Part shown: positions 24,848 to 31,535 of the stretch, in pieces
How the letters are laid out: the number at the start of each line of letters is the position of its first letter
Position numbering within the stretch: position 1 is the stretch's first letter
IMG/VR virus record: IMGVR_UViG_3300046459_000191
Location: 1 to 34,156 of that record
DNA: 34,156 nucleotides
DNA from: a virus
Strand: one strand, 5' to 3'
Position numbers and translations under genes: made by a program
The notes under the pieces: generated by a model
Told to the model about the DNA's origin: nothing
Databases searched by the model: none
What the model saw: only the letters and a program-made list of their open reading frames with translations

Positions 24848-25072
24848 TCAGAGAGCTGGTGCTCGCTGCTCGTCCGTTTTCCGGTGCTCGTTAATCTCCT
24901 TAGCGAACTGCGCGGCCAGAACGTCACAGGCTGTCGGAGACGCTGGCTCCGTGGCGGCGATCCAGTGGCGGAGTAACGCCCCGCAGACGTCACACCCGGG
25001 GTACGGCTGCGGCACGGGGGACTTCCGCGAGCCAGTATCGCGGCCGGCGTGTAGCTGGCTAGAGTTCTGCAT
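24848..25072 (-). CDS. Small CxxC protein of actinobacterial type
   Basis: 74 residues with AAGGAG 7 nt before the ATG. The core is YPGCDVCGALLRHWIAA followed by EPASPTACDVLAAQFAKEI, a pattern I associate with small Streptomyces proteins in which a CxxC unit is followed by a long helix. No function is known to me. It shares a divergent promoter region with the GntR regulator and may be under its control. Confidence 0.72.
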   Translation of the reverse strand: MQNSSQLHAGRDTGSRKSPVPQPYPGCDVCGALLRHWIAATEPASPTACDVLAAQFAKEINEHRKTDEQRAPAL

Positions 25073-25217
25073 GTCGTCGCTCCTTCGTAGCGTCGTCCAT
25101 GCCCCCGGACCGGTCGCACGGTCGCGGGGGTCCTTCCGTGTAGCAGCAGCATCCTATAGAACACTGCCGACGTCTATCGCTCGCACTGATGTGTCATGAT
25201 CGTCTACGGTCCCTCAC

Positions 25218-25478
25218 GTGATCGAGCTAGACGAGACGCGGCCCAAATGGCGACAGGTCGCCGACATCATCAGGGCACGCATTGCCGACGGCACTTATCC
25301 GGCTGGCTCGCGCGTCCCCTCCGTCGTCCAGCTCACCGAAGAGTTTGGTATCGCAGCTGTCACGGCGCAGAAAGTCATGCGCGCGTTGCGGGAGGAAGGC
25401 ACCATTCGCACCGAAGTGGGGATGGGGTCCTACGTCACCGGCCACGGAACGACGGAGCCCCGACCGAATTCACGGTAG
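25218..25478 (+). CDS. GntR-family winged-helix regulator, DNA-binding domain only
   Basis: 86 residues from a GTG. The whole protein is a GntR-type winged helix: WRQVADIIRARIADGTYPAG, then RVPSVVQLTEEFGIAAVTAQKVMRALREEG, and the wing TIRTEVGMGSYVTG. No effector domain follows, so it probably binds DNA as a dimer without a ligand or is tuned by level. No Shine-Dalgarno site is seen, suggesting a leaderless start. Control of the adjacent divergent gene and perhaps the lysis-lysogeny switch is inferred from position. Confidence 0.88.
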   Translation: MIELDETRPKWRQVADIIRARIADGTYPAGSRVPSVVQLTEEFGIAAVTAQKVMRALREEGTIRTEVGMGSYVTGHGTTEPRPNSR

Positions 25479-25485
25479 GGGCTCC
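25454..25485. terminator. Bidirectional terminator
   Basis: 8-bp stem GGAGCCCC with GGGGCTCC around a 16-nt loop, overlapping the GntR stop. It separates the GntR gene from the convergent zinc-ribbon gene. Confidence 0.6.
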
Positions 25486-25507
25486 TCTGCTCAGTTCCTC
25501 GTCGGCG

Positions 25508-25711
25508 TTACCGGTCCCAATGCCGGTCATCCGATTCGCCCGGAAGTTCGCCGTGCCCCTCAGACCAGTGATTTACCCAGCCACACAGCGCACATGAGTA
25601 CCGCCCATCGATGCCGTGCACTTCGGTGCCGCACTGCCGGCAATCCGTGCGCGTGATCTCGTTGCCTGTTATGGCAACGGCCGGGGATTCAGGTACGGGG
25701 CGCGGGCTCAT
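25508..25711 (-). CDS. Zinc-ribbon microprotein 1
   Basis: 67 residues from ATG at 25711 (MSPRPVPESPAVAITGNEI). The upstream extension is very Arg-rich and unlikely. Two CxxC units (CRQC and CALC, in DCRQCGTEVHGIDGRYSCALCGW) make a zinc ribbon, and an acidic tail with HWSEGHGELPGESDD follows. There is no Shine-Dalgarno site, but the gene overlaps the end of the other zinc-ribbon gene by 23 nt, so coupling is likely. Function unknown. Confidence 0.65.
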   Translation of the reverse strand: MSPRPVPESPAVAITGNEITRTDCRQCGTEVHGIDGRYSCALCGWVNHWSEGHGELPGESDDRHWDR

Positions 25712-25829
25712 GGTGCAAATGTACCGTCGTCGGCGCCGGGGCGAACCCCGATTGCCAGCCGCAGTTTCCGCACAGCCAGCCACCCGTAGGGCTCTGCTGC
25801 GTCGATGCGCCACAGTTCGGACAACCCAT
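25689..25829 (-). CDS. Zinc-ribbon microprotein 2
   Basis: 46 residues from the ATG at 25829, which has AGGAG 9 nt before it. The N-terminal half is one zinc ribbon: GCPNCGASTQQSPTGGWLCGNCGW, broken here as GCPNC and LCGNC. A short His/Pro tail (TTVHLHHEPAPRT) follows. It lies directly next to the divergent repressor gene, so it may be the first gene switched by it. Confidence 0.62.
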   Translation of the reverse strand: MGCPNCGASTQQSPTGGWLCGNCGWQSGFAPAPTTVHLHHEPAPRT

Positions 25830-25880
25830 CGCGATCACTCCTCTTCGTCGATGCCTGTGCCCACTATCTGACGGCGCATC

Positions 25881-25952
25881 GGACGTTTCTACGTACACAG
25901 GGCAGACGGATAGGCCGCGCAGGGACTATCGTCCTAGAAGGCCCAAACGTCC
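25881..25952. promoter_or_regulatory. Possible operator pair between divergent genes
   Basis: GGACGTTT at 25881-25888 and AAACGTCC at 25945-25952 form a perfect 8-bp inverted pair 56 bp apart, inside the 135-bp gap ahead of the repressor gene. A looser CCTAG/CTAGG pair is at 25933-25957. Repressor binding is inferred. Confidence 0.35.
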
Positions 25953-25964
25953 CTAGGGGGAGCC

Positions 25965-26705
25965 TTGAACGTCGTGCTTCGCGATGCTATGGCTAGCGCG
26001 AATATGACCGCGGGACGTCTCGCCCGTACAGTCGGGGTGAGTACCAAGACTGTGGAGCGATGGCTCTCCGATCCCGTCCGCGTCCCCCATCCCGGGGCGC
26101 GACAGGACGTGTCGGACGCGTTGGGGGTAGAAGCAGCAATGTTGTGGCCGCGCGCTGTACGGAGCGCCGTCAAGATCGGACCGGAGCGGGAGATCGTCTC
26201 CGCCTACCCGTACCGTAACGCGTGCCCGACGTCGGTATGGGGGCGGCTGATTGACGCCTCGTCGACGAGCATCACGTTCGCTGGCTACACCAATTATTTT
26301 TTGTGGCAAGAGCAGAGCCGTCTAGCCGACCGCTTGAAGGCGAAGGCGTCGGCCGGCTGCTCCGTGCGGTTCCTCGTCGGCGATCCCGCGTCCGACGTCA
26401 CGCGCCGGCGCGAAGAGGTCGAAGGCGTGCCGCTCACGGTCGGCACGCGTATCCGGATCACCCTGGACGCGTTGCAGCGGATGGGCGACGTACCGGGCGT
26501 CGAAGCGCGGTTCTCGGACGACCACATCGCTCTCAGCGTCTTCATGTTCGATGACGAGATGTTGGTGACACCGCACCTGTCGTCGCTGCTCGGTCATGAG
26601 TCGCCCATGCTGCATCTGCGGAGGCTGGGGGATGACGGCTTGTACGATCGTTTCGCCGGCCACGTAGCGGCACTGTGGGAGCACGGGCGTCCCGTCAACG
26701 GCTGA
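25965..26705 (+). CDS. HTH regulator with DUF5919-like domain, probable phage repressor
   Basis: 246 residues from a TTG with AGGGGG just before. Residues 9-40 are an XRE/lambda-type HTH (MTAGRLARTVGVSTKTVERWL). After a linker, residues about 85-245 resemble DUF5919: FAGYTNYFLWQEQ, GCSVRFLVGDPAS, EARFSDDHIALSVFMFDDEML and SPMLHLRRLGDDGLYD, a fold related to phospholipase D-like domains. In Streptomyces this layout is found in host regulators. Its plus-strand orientation opposite the early genes, the int gene nearby and the operator-like sites make it the best immunity-repressor candidate. Whether the C-terminal domain senses a ligand is unknown. Confidence 0.8.
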   Translation: MNVVLRDAMASANMTAGRLARTVGVSTKTVERWLSDPVRVPHPGARQDVSDALGVEAAMLWPRAVRSAVKIGPEREIVSAYPYRNACPTSVWGRLIDASSTSITFAGYTNYFLWQEQSRLADRLKAKASAGCSVRFLVGDPASDVTRRREEVEGVPLTVGTRIRITLDALQRMGDVPGVEARFSDDHIALSVFMFDDEMLVTPHLSSLLGHESPMLHLRRLGDDGLYDRFAGHVAALWEHGRPVNG

Positions 26706-26721
26706 CCCTGGAAACGCAAAG

Positions 26722-26750
26722 AGCCCCCGCCGCGTGATGCGACGAGGGCT
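26722..26750. terminator. Bidirectional terminator between repressor and early genes
   Basis: 12-position stem AGCCCCCGCCGC with GCGACGAGGGCT, two positions closing as G-T, and a short TTT after it on the plus strand. Separates convergent genes ending at 26705 and 26763. Confidence 0.65.
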
Positions 26751-26762
26751 TTCGGGCGGTGC

Positions 26763-26987
26763 TCAGTCTTCGGGTCGACCTTCCATCCACGGACATCCGT
26801 TGGGCTGCTCAGCGTGGAGGTACCAGGCCGCGTACCGCTGGTCTCGAAACACAAGGCTCCTGGTGGGCGCCCACGGTTGCCCGTCGTTCTCATGGCGCGG
26901 CTTCCATTCAACTGCAACCCGCTCACGGGTGCGGATCACCGCTCCCTTCTCGACGGCTGCCAGCAACAGCTTGTCTGTCCAGCTCAT
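26763..26987 (-). CDS. Hypothetical early protein
   Basis: 74 residues from ATG at 26987, which overlaps the upstream stop (ATGA) with GGAGGG close before. It is Trp- and Arg-rich (VEWKPRHENDGQPWAPTRS, RYAAWYLHAEQPNGCPWM) and shows no known domain. It is the last gene of the leftward early block before the terminator at 26722-26750. Confidence 0.65.
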   Translation of the reverse strand: MSWTDKLLLAAVEKGAVIRTRERVAVEWKPRHENDGQPWAPTRSLVFRDQRYAAWYLHAEQPNGCPWMEGRPED

Positions 26988-27178
26988 TTGCCCTCCGCTT
27001 CGTCCGCGGCGCGCAGGAGCGATGCCGTCATCCCACGAGCCTGCTCCGGAGTCAGCGGCTCCGGCTGCCCCGCGTTTATGTTGGCGCCGACGTACACATC
27101 GCCGGCGGTCCAGTTCTTCAGTCCGGTGAATACGACGAACAAGCCGTCGCCGTGTCGTCCGTCGATCTTTTCGTGCAT
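26984..27178 (-). CDS. Small early protein with an LTPxxAR helix
   Basis: 64 residues with AAGGAG 5-6 nt before the ATG. The first half is beta-rich (GLFVVFTGLKNW, DVYVGANINAG). Residues 42-63 form a helix (LTPEQARGMTASLLRAADE) similar to residues 41-62 of the 193-residue gene at 32.5-33.1 kb (9 of 22 identical). The shared module suggests a family of small early proteins. Function unknown. Confidence 0.68.
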   Translation of the reverse strand: MHEKIDGRHGDGLFVVFTGLKNWTAGDVYVGANINAGQPEPLTPEQARGMTASLLRAADEAEGK

Positions 27179-27187
27179 CGTCTCTCC

Positions 27188-27457
27188 TTAATCCTGCGGT
27201 CGACAGCAGCGCTCCGGGTCGTAGCACTCATCCGCAGGGTGCCAGTCTCCACGGCAGCCGCACGGGCAACCACCGATCAGTCCGCGCGCGATCAGCCGGC
27301 GTGCTTTGGCCATGAAGAGGTTGTCCGGGACGTGGCCGATGGCGCTCTCCAGCTCCGCCGCAACGTCCCACCGCATCCGCCAGCGTGCGGACGAGAGGGC
27401 GGGAGCGTTGCGGACAGCGGTCACGAAGACATCGTCCGGGATGTCCTTGCACTGCAT
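27188..27457 (-). CDS. Hypothetical protein with a Cys-rich tail
   Basis: 89 residues with AGGAGAG before the ATG. An alpha-helical N-terminal part (DIPDDVFVTAVRNAP, DVAAELESAIGH, LFMAKARRLIARG) is followed by a Cys-rich tail (CPCGC, DECYDPERCC) that could bind a metal. Between two other early genes with short gaps. No family recognised. Confidence 0.68.
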   Translation of the reverse strand: MQCKDIPDDVFVTAVRNAPALSSARWRMRWDVAAELESAIGHVPDNLFMAKARRLIARGLIGGCPCGCRGDWHPADECYDPERCCRPQD

Positions 27458-27466
27458 GATCTCTCC

Positions 27467-28207
27467 TCACACGCCCACGGGGCGACGGGCCTTGACACTC
27501 TGGCACTCCCGGAGGTCGACGAGCACGCTGTTCGCGCCCTGGCCCGGGTAGCTCGTGATCTTTCCTTGCGCCTTCCAGCCGCGGACCGTCTCCGGGGCGA
27601 CGTCCAGGGCGTCAGCAGCCTCCCCGTAGGTCACGAGGACGCGCTCCTCCGGCTCTTCTGCGACCGGTGTGGGGTCTTCCTGCTCCGGCTCCGGGATAGA
27701 CGCTCCAGCGGGCTCCTGCGGCTCCTGTGCGGGCGTCTTGCGCTCGTCGACCGCCGGCAGCTCTGGCGTCTCCAGGTCCGACGGAGGGTCGATGTGGAGG
27801 ACGTGGGCCGCAACGAGCGGCGGAACGGCCGACACAACGACGATGACCCACAGCGTTGGGCCGAACACGTCGGCGGTGATGACGTGTTCCGTGATCTGCG
27901 CGGCCGTTGCCATGAGCAACGCTACGAGAGCGCCTCCCGTTGCGTTGCGAGAACGACGTTTGGCCTCCGCCTCCCGCGGTGTTCCGGCCGCAACGCGAGC
28001 CGCCTCCTTCTGCGCCTTCGCAACACTCGCGCCGATCGCGGCGTAGAGACTCATCACGGCCGGCATGAGCCACGCAACGCGGGCGTCCCAGCCGGCCATC
28101 TCTGCCAACGCGTACTCCCCCGGGGCGGAGAGCGCCAGGGCGGCGTAGAGAACGGCAGACTGTCCGTACCTGCGTGCCAATCTGACGTGCGCGGGGGTCT
28201 TTGGCAT
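27467..28207 (-). CDS. DUF2637-like membrane protein fused to an HTH domain
   Basis: 246 residues. Hydrophobic segments are at about 15-38, 46-62, 90-108 and 117-140 (for example TLWVIVVVSAVPPLVAAHVL), like the SpdB/DUF2637 membrane proteins of actinobacterial plasmids and integrative elements. A Pro/Glu-rich linker (about 145-185) leads to a C-terminal MerR/excisionase-like HTH (VTYGEAADALDVAPETVRGW, then KITSYPG). This would place a DNA-binding head on the membrane. A role in partitioning, spread or control is possible; none is shown. Confidence 0.72.
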   Translation of the reverse strand: MPKTPAHVRLARRYGQSAVLYAALALSAPGEYALAEMAGWDARVAWLMPAVMSLYAAIGASVAKAQKEAARVAAGTPREAEAKRRSRNATGGALVALLMATAAQITEHVITADVFGPTLWVIVVVSAVPPLVAAHVLHIDPPSDLETPELPAVDERKTPAQEPQEPAGASIPEPEQEDPTPVAEEPEERVLVTYGEAADALDVAPETVRGWKAQGKITSYPGQGANSVLVDLRECQSVKARRPVGV

Positions 28208-28248
28208 GGCTCCTCAGTTCGTATGTATGGCGTGCGTTGGGTGTAAGT

Positions 28249-28281
28249 GGAGCCCCCGTCACCTCAATTGGCGGGGGCTCC
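28249..28281 (-). terminator. Terminator after the 82-residue gene
   Basis: Perfect 10-bp stem GGAGCCCCCG with CGGGGGCTCC and a 13-nt loop, 13 nt past the stop. No T run. Confidence 0.65.
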
Positions 28282-28294
28282 GTGGGCGGCCTGG

Positions 28295-28543
28295 TCAGGC
28301 GAAGTAGGCGAACGGGCTGACGCCGTTGCCGTTGTCGTCGACGTCGATCAGCCACTCGTCGAACAGGTCGTCACCGATTCGCCGGTTCAGCTCGTCCATA
28401 ATCCAGCCGCGAACGACTGCGAGCTCCGACGTTGCGGGCTTACCTTCGGTTCCCATCCATGCGAGGCACAGGGCTTCGTTGCTGAGCTTGGTGGACATTG
28501 CCGCGACCTTGGCTGCTGCCTGCTCTCGGATGGAGGCGTTCAT
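28295..28543 (-). CDS. Hypothetical early protein, first cassette-driven unit
   Basis: 82 residues from the ATG at 28543 with AAGGAG 6 nt before. Helical throughout (REQAAAKVAAMSTKL, SELAVVRGWIMDELNRRIG) with an acidic end (WLIDVDDNGNGV). Alternative in-frame ATG at 28579 overlaps the promoter-like element and lacks a ribosome site. It stands alone between the repeat cassette and a terminator, so it is a single-gene unit. No family recognised. Confidence 0.68.
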   Translation of the reverse strand: MNASIREQAAAKVAAMSTKLSNEALCLAWMGTEGKPATSELAVVRGWIMDELNRRIGDDLFDEWLIDVDDNGNGVSPFAYFA

Positions 28544-28578
28544 TTGGTTCTCCTTCGTCAGTCCCTTGCGTTGCCCCA

Positions 28579-28610
28579 ACTATCGCACACTTATGTCGCG
28601 CAACACAACC
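28579..28610 (-). promoter_or_regulatory. Repeated promoter/operator element, copy 1
   Basis: TTGTGT at 28603-28608, an 18-nt spacer (TGCGCGACATAAGTGTGC) and GATAGT at 28579-28584. Spacer and boxes recur at 29.46 and 32.2 kb. The ACA-N4-TGT dyad inside the spacer suggests a bound regulator. Confidence 0.65.
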
Positions 28611-28804
28611 CCTGCCGGCGAACCTCCGTGAATCGCTTCACGGAGCACGGCCACGAGCGACCCGCCCGGCAGCGTCACGACGTGCCCGCCGCGGACCCTC
28701 GTCCAGCTGTGCCCGCGCTTCACGGCCTGGCGGAGGAAGTGGCGCGGTGCCACGTCGTCGACGACCGCGGAGGCTCCGCTCTCGAACGTCACGCGGTAGC
28801 GCAC
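28580..28804 (-). CDS. Small protein whose tail codes through the repeat cassette
   Basis: About 74 residues from a GTG at 28804 that overlaps the end of the previous gene, with a weak AGGTG before it. Core: RYRVTFESGASAVVDDVAP, HFLRQAVKRGHSW, GGHVVTLPGG. The last 24 residues or so are translated from the hairpin and promoter element (LREAIHGG, VVLRDISVR). This may be real read-through or a gene that lost its earlier stop. No family known. Confidence 0.55.
   Translation of the reverse strand: MRYRVTFESGASAVVDDVAPRHFLRQAVKRGHSWTRVRGGHVVTLPGGSLVAVLREAIHGGSPAGVVLRDISVR
28624..28645 (-). repeat. GCGA-loop hairpin, copy 1
   Basis: Stem CTCCGTGAA with TTCACGGAG, 9 of 9 pairs, loop GCGA on the minus strand. 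It has no T run after it. Confidence 0.7.
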
Positions 28805-29421
28805 TGCGACACCTGCGCCCTCGTCACGGTGATGAAGCGGTCCGCGGGGATTACCGCATCCCCTCCGCCCACAAAGCTGATGTGCACGTGGTTGCGAAGC
28901 GCCGTGGGCCAGGTGCTGTGTGTCGCCGTCCGCTCGTGTCCGTGGAGGGTGAAGACGTCGCCGGCGCGGATCTCGCGGGCGGTGACGGTCAGGGTGACGT
29001 AGGCGGGGTCGGCGCACATGATGACGCCCTTCGCGAGAGCCTTACGGCTGGTCGCGACGACTACGGGGCGCTCTTCGTCGACGACAGGAGCGACCTCCGC
29101 GGTGGGCTCCTCCGGGGCGACATCCGCGCGCTGCGAGACACACCAGTGGTGGCCGCACTCGCCGCCGATCTCCTTTGCGTGACCCTCGTCGCACAGGTCG
29201 AAGGTGCCGGGGGCGTACCACTCGTCACCCATGCGACCGCTACTGACGCCTACCTCGTCGGCGAAGTCGATGGAGCCGCGGAGCCAGCTCAGCGCTGCAT
29301 CCTCGTCGCCCAGGTGCTTCCCCATGTCGGTGCCGTTCAGAGTCACTCGGGTGTAGCCGAAGTCGGCGCCACGAGCCTTGACGACCTTCAGCTTGCGGCC
29401 CTTGTAGGTCTCGGTCTTCAT
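28789..29421 (-). CDS. Hypothetical two-domain early protein
   Basis: 210 residues with AAGGAG 6 nt before the ATG. N-terminal half: MKTETYKGRKLKVVKARG and DFGYTRVTLNGTDMG, then a possible metal cluster LCDEGH...GGECGHHWC. A Glu/Pro/Val-rich linker follows at about 100-120. C-terminal half: beta-rich VTLTVTAREIRAGDVFTLHG and RNHVHISFVGG. No family recognised. It is the first gene of the second cassette unit and is coupled to the 74-residue gene. Confidence 0.72.
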   Translation of the reverse strand: MKTETYKGRKLKVVKARGADFGYTRVTLNGTDMGKHLGDEDAALSWLRGSIDFADEVGVSSGRMGDEWYAPGTFDLCDEGHAKEIGGECGHHWCVSQRADVAPEEPTAEVAPVVDEERPVVVATSRKALAKGVIMCADPAYVTLTVTAREIRAGDVFTLHGHERTATHSTWPTALRNHVHISFVGGGDAVIPADRFITVTRAQVSQCATA

Positions 29422-29455
29422 GGTCTCTCCTTCGTCAGTCCCTTGCGATGCACTG

Positions 29456-29487
29456 ACTATCGCACAGTTCTGTCGCGCAACACAACC
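29456..29487 (-). promoter_or_regulatory. Repeated promoter/operator element, copy 2
   Basis: TTGTGT at 29480-29485, 18-nt spacer (TGCGCGACAGAACTGTGC), GATAGT at 29456-29461. Flanking bases down to the ribosome site also match copy 1 (GCAAGGGACTGACGAAGGAG). Confidence 0.65.
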
Positions 29488-29502
29488 TCTGTCGACACAT
29501 CA

Positions 29503-29520
29503 GCGTGAATCGCTTTACGC
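29503..29520 (-). repeat. GCGA-loop hairpin, copy 2
   Basis: GCGTAAA with TTCACGC around GCGA on the minus strand, one A-C mismatch. The stop codon of the HNH gene lies inside it. Confidence 0.6.
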
Positions 29521-30072
29521 AGCTATCCCGGCGCGGACGGATGACCACGCGCGTCCAGTCCGAATCTGGCTTACGAGAGACGTCGACACCCCGAACACTG
29601 CCGCGATGTCCTTGTTGGCCATCCCCTTGGCTATGAGATCTCGTATCGAGAGAACCTCCACCGCTGTCAACTTTGCTGCGGGGTTGCGCTCTCCCTGGTT
29701 ACTCGTCCCATGCTCCACACGGTGACGCTGGTTCTCCTTCGCAGTGACCCACCGAAGGTTGTCCGCATGGTTGTCCAGGTGGTTCCCGTTCAGGTGACCC
29801 ACTTCGTGATCGTCCGACGGGGCGGCGCCGTGGAATGCCTGGCATACGAGCCGGTGAATGTACGCGTACTTGGTGGGGGTGAGACCTTCAGTACCTGGTA
29901 TCGGTTCGCCATTGGTCCGACGCGTCCGGTTGGTCAAGGACACCATGTGTCGCCCTTGCCGGCCTGACTTCTTCGGCACTAGCACCGTCCCGCACTTCCC
30001 CATGACCTGCCCGTCGCTGCTCACCGCGTATCCGGGGAATCCGTCAACGTTCCGCCACTCAACGTCGGCCAT
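29515..30072 (-). CDS. NUMOD4/HNH homing-type endonuclease
   Basis: 185 residues from the ATG at 30072, which overlaps the upstream stop (TGATG). Residues 4-50 match NUMOD4 (EWRNVDGFPGYAVSSDGQV). Residues 70-118 match HNH_3 (HRLVCQAF, HEVGHLNGNHLDNHADNLRWV). The C-terminus (133-175) is a small HTH: KLTAVEVLSIRDLIAKGMA and VFGVSTSLVSQIRTG. These proteins cut DNA and spread themselves as selfish genes. It sits between two early genes and ends in the repeat hairpin, which suggests insertion at a unit boundary. Confidence 0.9.
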   Translation of the reverse strand: MADVEWRNVDGFPGYAVSSDGQVMGKCGTVLVPKKSGRQGRHMVSLTNRTRRTNGEPIPGTEGLTPTKYAYIHRLVCQAFHGAAPSDDHEVGHLNGNHLDNHADNLRWVTAKENQRHRVEHGTSNQGERNPAAKLTAVEVLSIRDLIAKGMANKDIAAVFGVSTSLVSQIRTGRAWSSVRAGIAA

Positions 30073-30893
30073 CAGACGCGCTCCCCCAGCGAGAATCCGG
30101 TACCTGACCCAACGCACGTCTGAAGGACGATGTCCGCCTTACCGAAGTCGGGGATCGCTCCTCCCTGCCGGTTGACGGTCAGGTGTCCGTAGATCCTGTA
30201 GGTGCCAGCAAGCGGGCCGTGAATGACTCGCACTAGGCGCCTGACTGGCACTCTGGCAAGCCAGCTGTAACCCATGTAGTTGTGACCCGCGAGGATCCGG
30301 CCGGCGTACATCGTCAGCGCCCCGGCGTCGATGCACTCCTGAGCGTGCCCAGTGCAGTCGCGGTAGAAGGAGATCCGGATGTCCGCCGGCGGCTTTGCGA
30401 TCGGGCGGCGCTTCGTCGGTGTCGTCGACGGGGTGGCGATGTGCTCCACCGTCAGCGCCTTGCGCTCCCCGTGCCGGCTCGTGTTCGTCGACGAGCGGGG
30501 CTCCGGGGTCGGGTAGTAGGGCTCGATGCCCTCCGACGTCCGGCTGAAGTACGGTGCCGGCGCCATGTCCTCCCCCGCACTGTGCGGCTGCGCGAGAACG
30601 GCCGCCAGGGCAAGCGCGGTTGCGGCGCCGACGGTGACAGCTGCAGCGCGGAACGGGGTACGGGAGGGGCGGCCAGTGTGGGCCAGGTGCTCCACGCCTC
30701 CTCCGAACTCCCGCGCAAAGCGGAAGCCGTCCCGGACAGTCAACTCCGACAACCGTCGCTCCGCCTCGTCGCCGATCAGCCACTCCGCGCCGATGACTTC
30801 CTTCTCCGGCGTGAAGCGGTAGGTCTCGAAGTGCACCCTGGCTCCGTCGCGGGTGGCGCGGACGCGGGTGCCGTCGCTCAGCTTGTAGATCAT
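30072..30893 (-). CDS. Single-pass membrane protein with a sortase-like domain
   Basis: 273 residues from the ATG at 30893 with GGAG upstream. Residues 1-80 are soluble (IYKLSDGTRVRATRDG, EWLIGDEAERRLSELTVRDG). Residues 82-101 form one membrane helix (AAAVTVGAATALALAAVLA). After a Pro/Ser/Thr-rich stretch, residues 170-273 contain AGHNYMGYSWL with H204, a beta-rich middle (YRIYGHLTVNRQGG), VLQTCVG with C260, and R272. The spacing H to C (56) and C to R (12), with TC before a Gly-rich turn, is what sortases have. The domain would face outward. The call is a motif-level inference; it could be another beta-barrel protein. Confidence 0.55.
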   Translation of the reverse strand: MIYKLSDGTRVRATRDGARVHFETYRFTPEKEVIGAEWLIGDEAERRLSELTVRDGFRFAREFGGGVEHLAHTGRPSRTPFRAAAVTVGAATALALAAVLAQPHSAGEDMAPAPYFSRTSEGIEPYYPTPEPRSSTNTSRHGERKALTVEHIATPSTTPTKRRPIAKPPADIRISFYRDCTGHAQECIDAGALTMYAGRILAGHNYMGYSWLARVPVRRLVRVIHGPLAGTYRIYGHLTVNRQGGAIPDFGKADIVLQTCVGSGTGFSLGERV

Positions 30894-30895
30894 CG

Positions 30896-31048
30896 TCACT
30901 TCTCCTCTTCCCTCGTCGGCGCGGGTCCGCCGGCCTTGCGCATGTCCGTGTGGAGCTGGCTGACGGCCGACCGGCGGTTCGTCGTGGCCGTGTCGTGGAA
31001 GCGGTCGAACGCTGCCTGTATGGCGGCGTCTCGGGACGAGTAGGTCAT
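30896..31048 (-). CDS. Small helical early protein
   Basis: 50 residues from the ATG at 31048, which overlaps the upstream stop (ATGA). Helical and charged (RDAAIQAAFDRFHDTATTNRRSAVSQ) with a basic-acidic end (TREEEK). It starts MTY like its upstream neighbour. Ends 2 nt before the next gene, so it is tightly coupled. No family known. Confidence 0.62.
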   Translation of the reverse strand: MTYSSRDAAIQAAFDRFHDTATTNRRSAVSQLHTDMRKAGGPAPTREEEK

Positions 31049-31311
31049 GACGTGGCCTCCGTGCGGGCTGCGGTGCAAATGGCTTCGAGCGCTTCCCGGT
31101 GCGTGCCCATGGCCTCTTCGCGTGTGTCGTCAGGGTGGGTGGTGTGGTCGACGAGGAAGCGGCCGAACTTGCGCCCCTCCGCCGTCTGCTCCCGCGAGTC
31201 GTCAAAGACCACGGTGCTGTACCGGCGAGGCTGGAGCTTCACCGTCGACACGGTGAGCTGGAGTTCGCCCTCACGGACCGGCGTCTGACGGACAACGATG
31301 GGATACGTCAT
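31045..31311 (-). CDS. Hypothetical early protein
   Basis: 88 residues from the ATG at 31311, which overlaps the stop of the gene before (ATGA), with GAGGAGG close by. The first half is beta-rich (PIVVRQTPVREGELQLTVST, STVVFDDSREQ), the second half is helical with His/Thr (FLVDHTTHPDDTREEAM, EALEAICTAARTE). No family recognised. Confidence 0.65.
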   Translation of the reverse strand: MTYPIVVRQTPVREGELQLTVSTVKLQPRRYSTVVFDDSREQTAEGRKFGRFLVDHTTHPDDTREEAMGTHREALEAICTAARTEATS

Positions 31312-31535
31312 GCTGCCTCCTCCTCGGTCTGGGAGATCGCGGACGAGAGCGCCTCTTCGAAGAAAATCGCTATCTGCTCGCCGTGGATGAGGTACTCCGC
31401 CACACGGTCGGTACCGATGTGCGGGTAGTTCTCCACCATCCTGCCCGCACGGGCGCGGGCCACGTCGACGGAGATCTCCGGGAATGCCTTGGTCAGTTGG
31501 GCTGCCGCCCGTCGGATCTTCAGTGCCTTCAGCAT
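31308..31535 (-). CDS. Hypothetical helical early protein
   Basis: 75 residues with AGGGAGAG before the ATG. Entirely helical: LKALKIRRAAAQLTKAFPEI, VARARAGRMVENYPHIG, AEYLIHGEQIAIFFEEAL. Four-gene coupling with its downstream neighbours (31311, 31048, 30893). No family recognised. Confidence 0.66.
   Translation of the reverse strand: MLKALKIRRAAAQLTKAFPEISVDVARARAGRMVENYPHIGTDRVAEYLIHGEQIAIFFEEALSSAISQTEEEAA

Noticed and set aside
25033-25164. Alternative frame encoding an Arg/Ser/Pro-rich 112-residue protein over the CxxC gene
   Set aside because: The CxxC frame has a strong ribosome site and a recognisable pattern; the other frame is typical noise.
26759-28246. 495-codon plus-strand frame opposite early genes
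   Set aside because: Crosses five well-placed minus-strand genes with Shine-Dalgarno sites and ATGA overlaps; low-complexity product.
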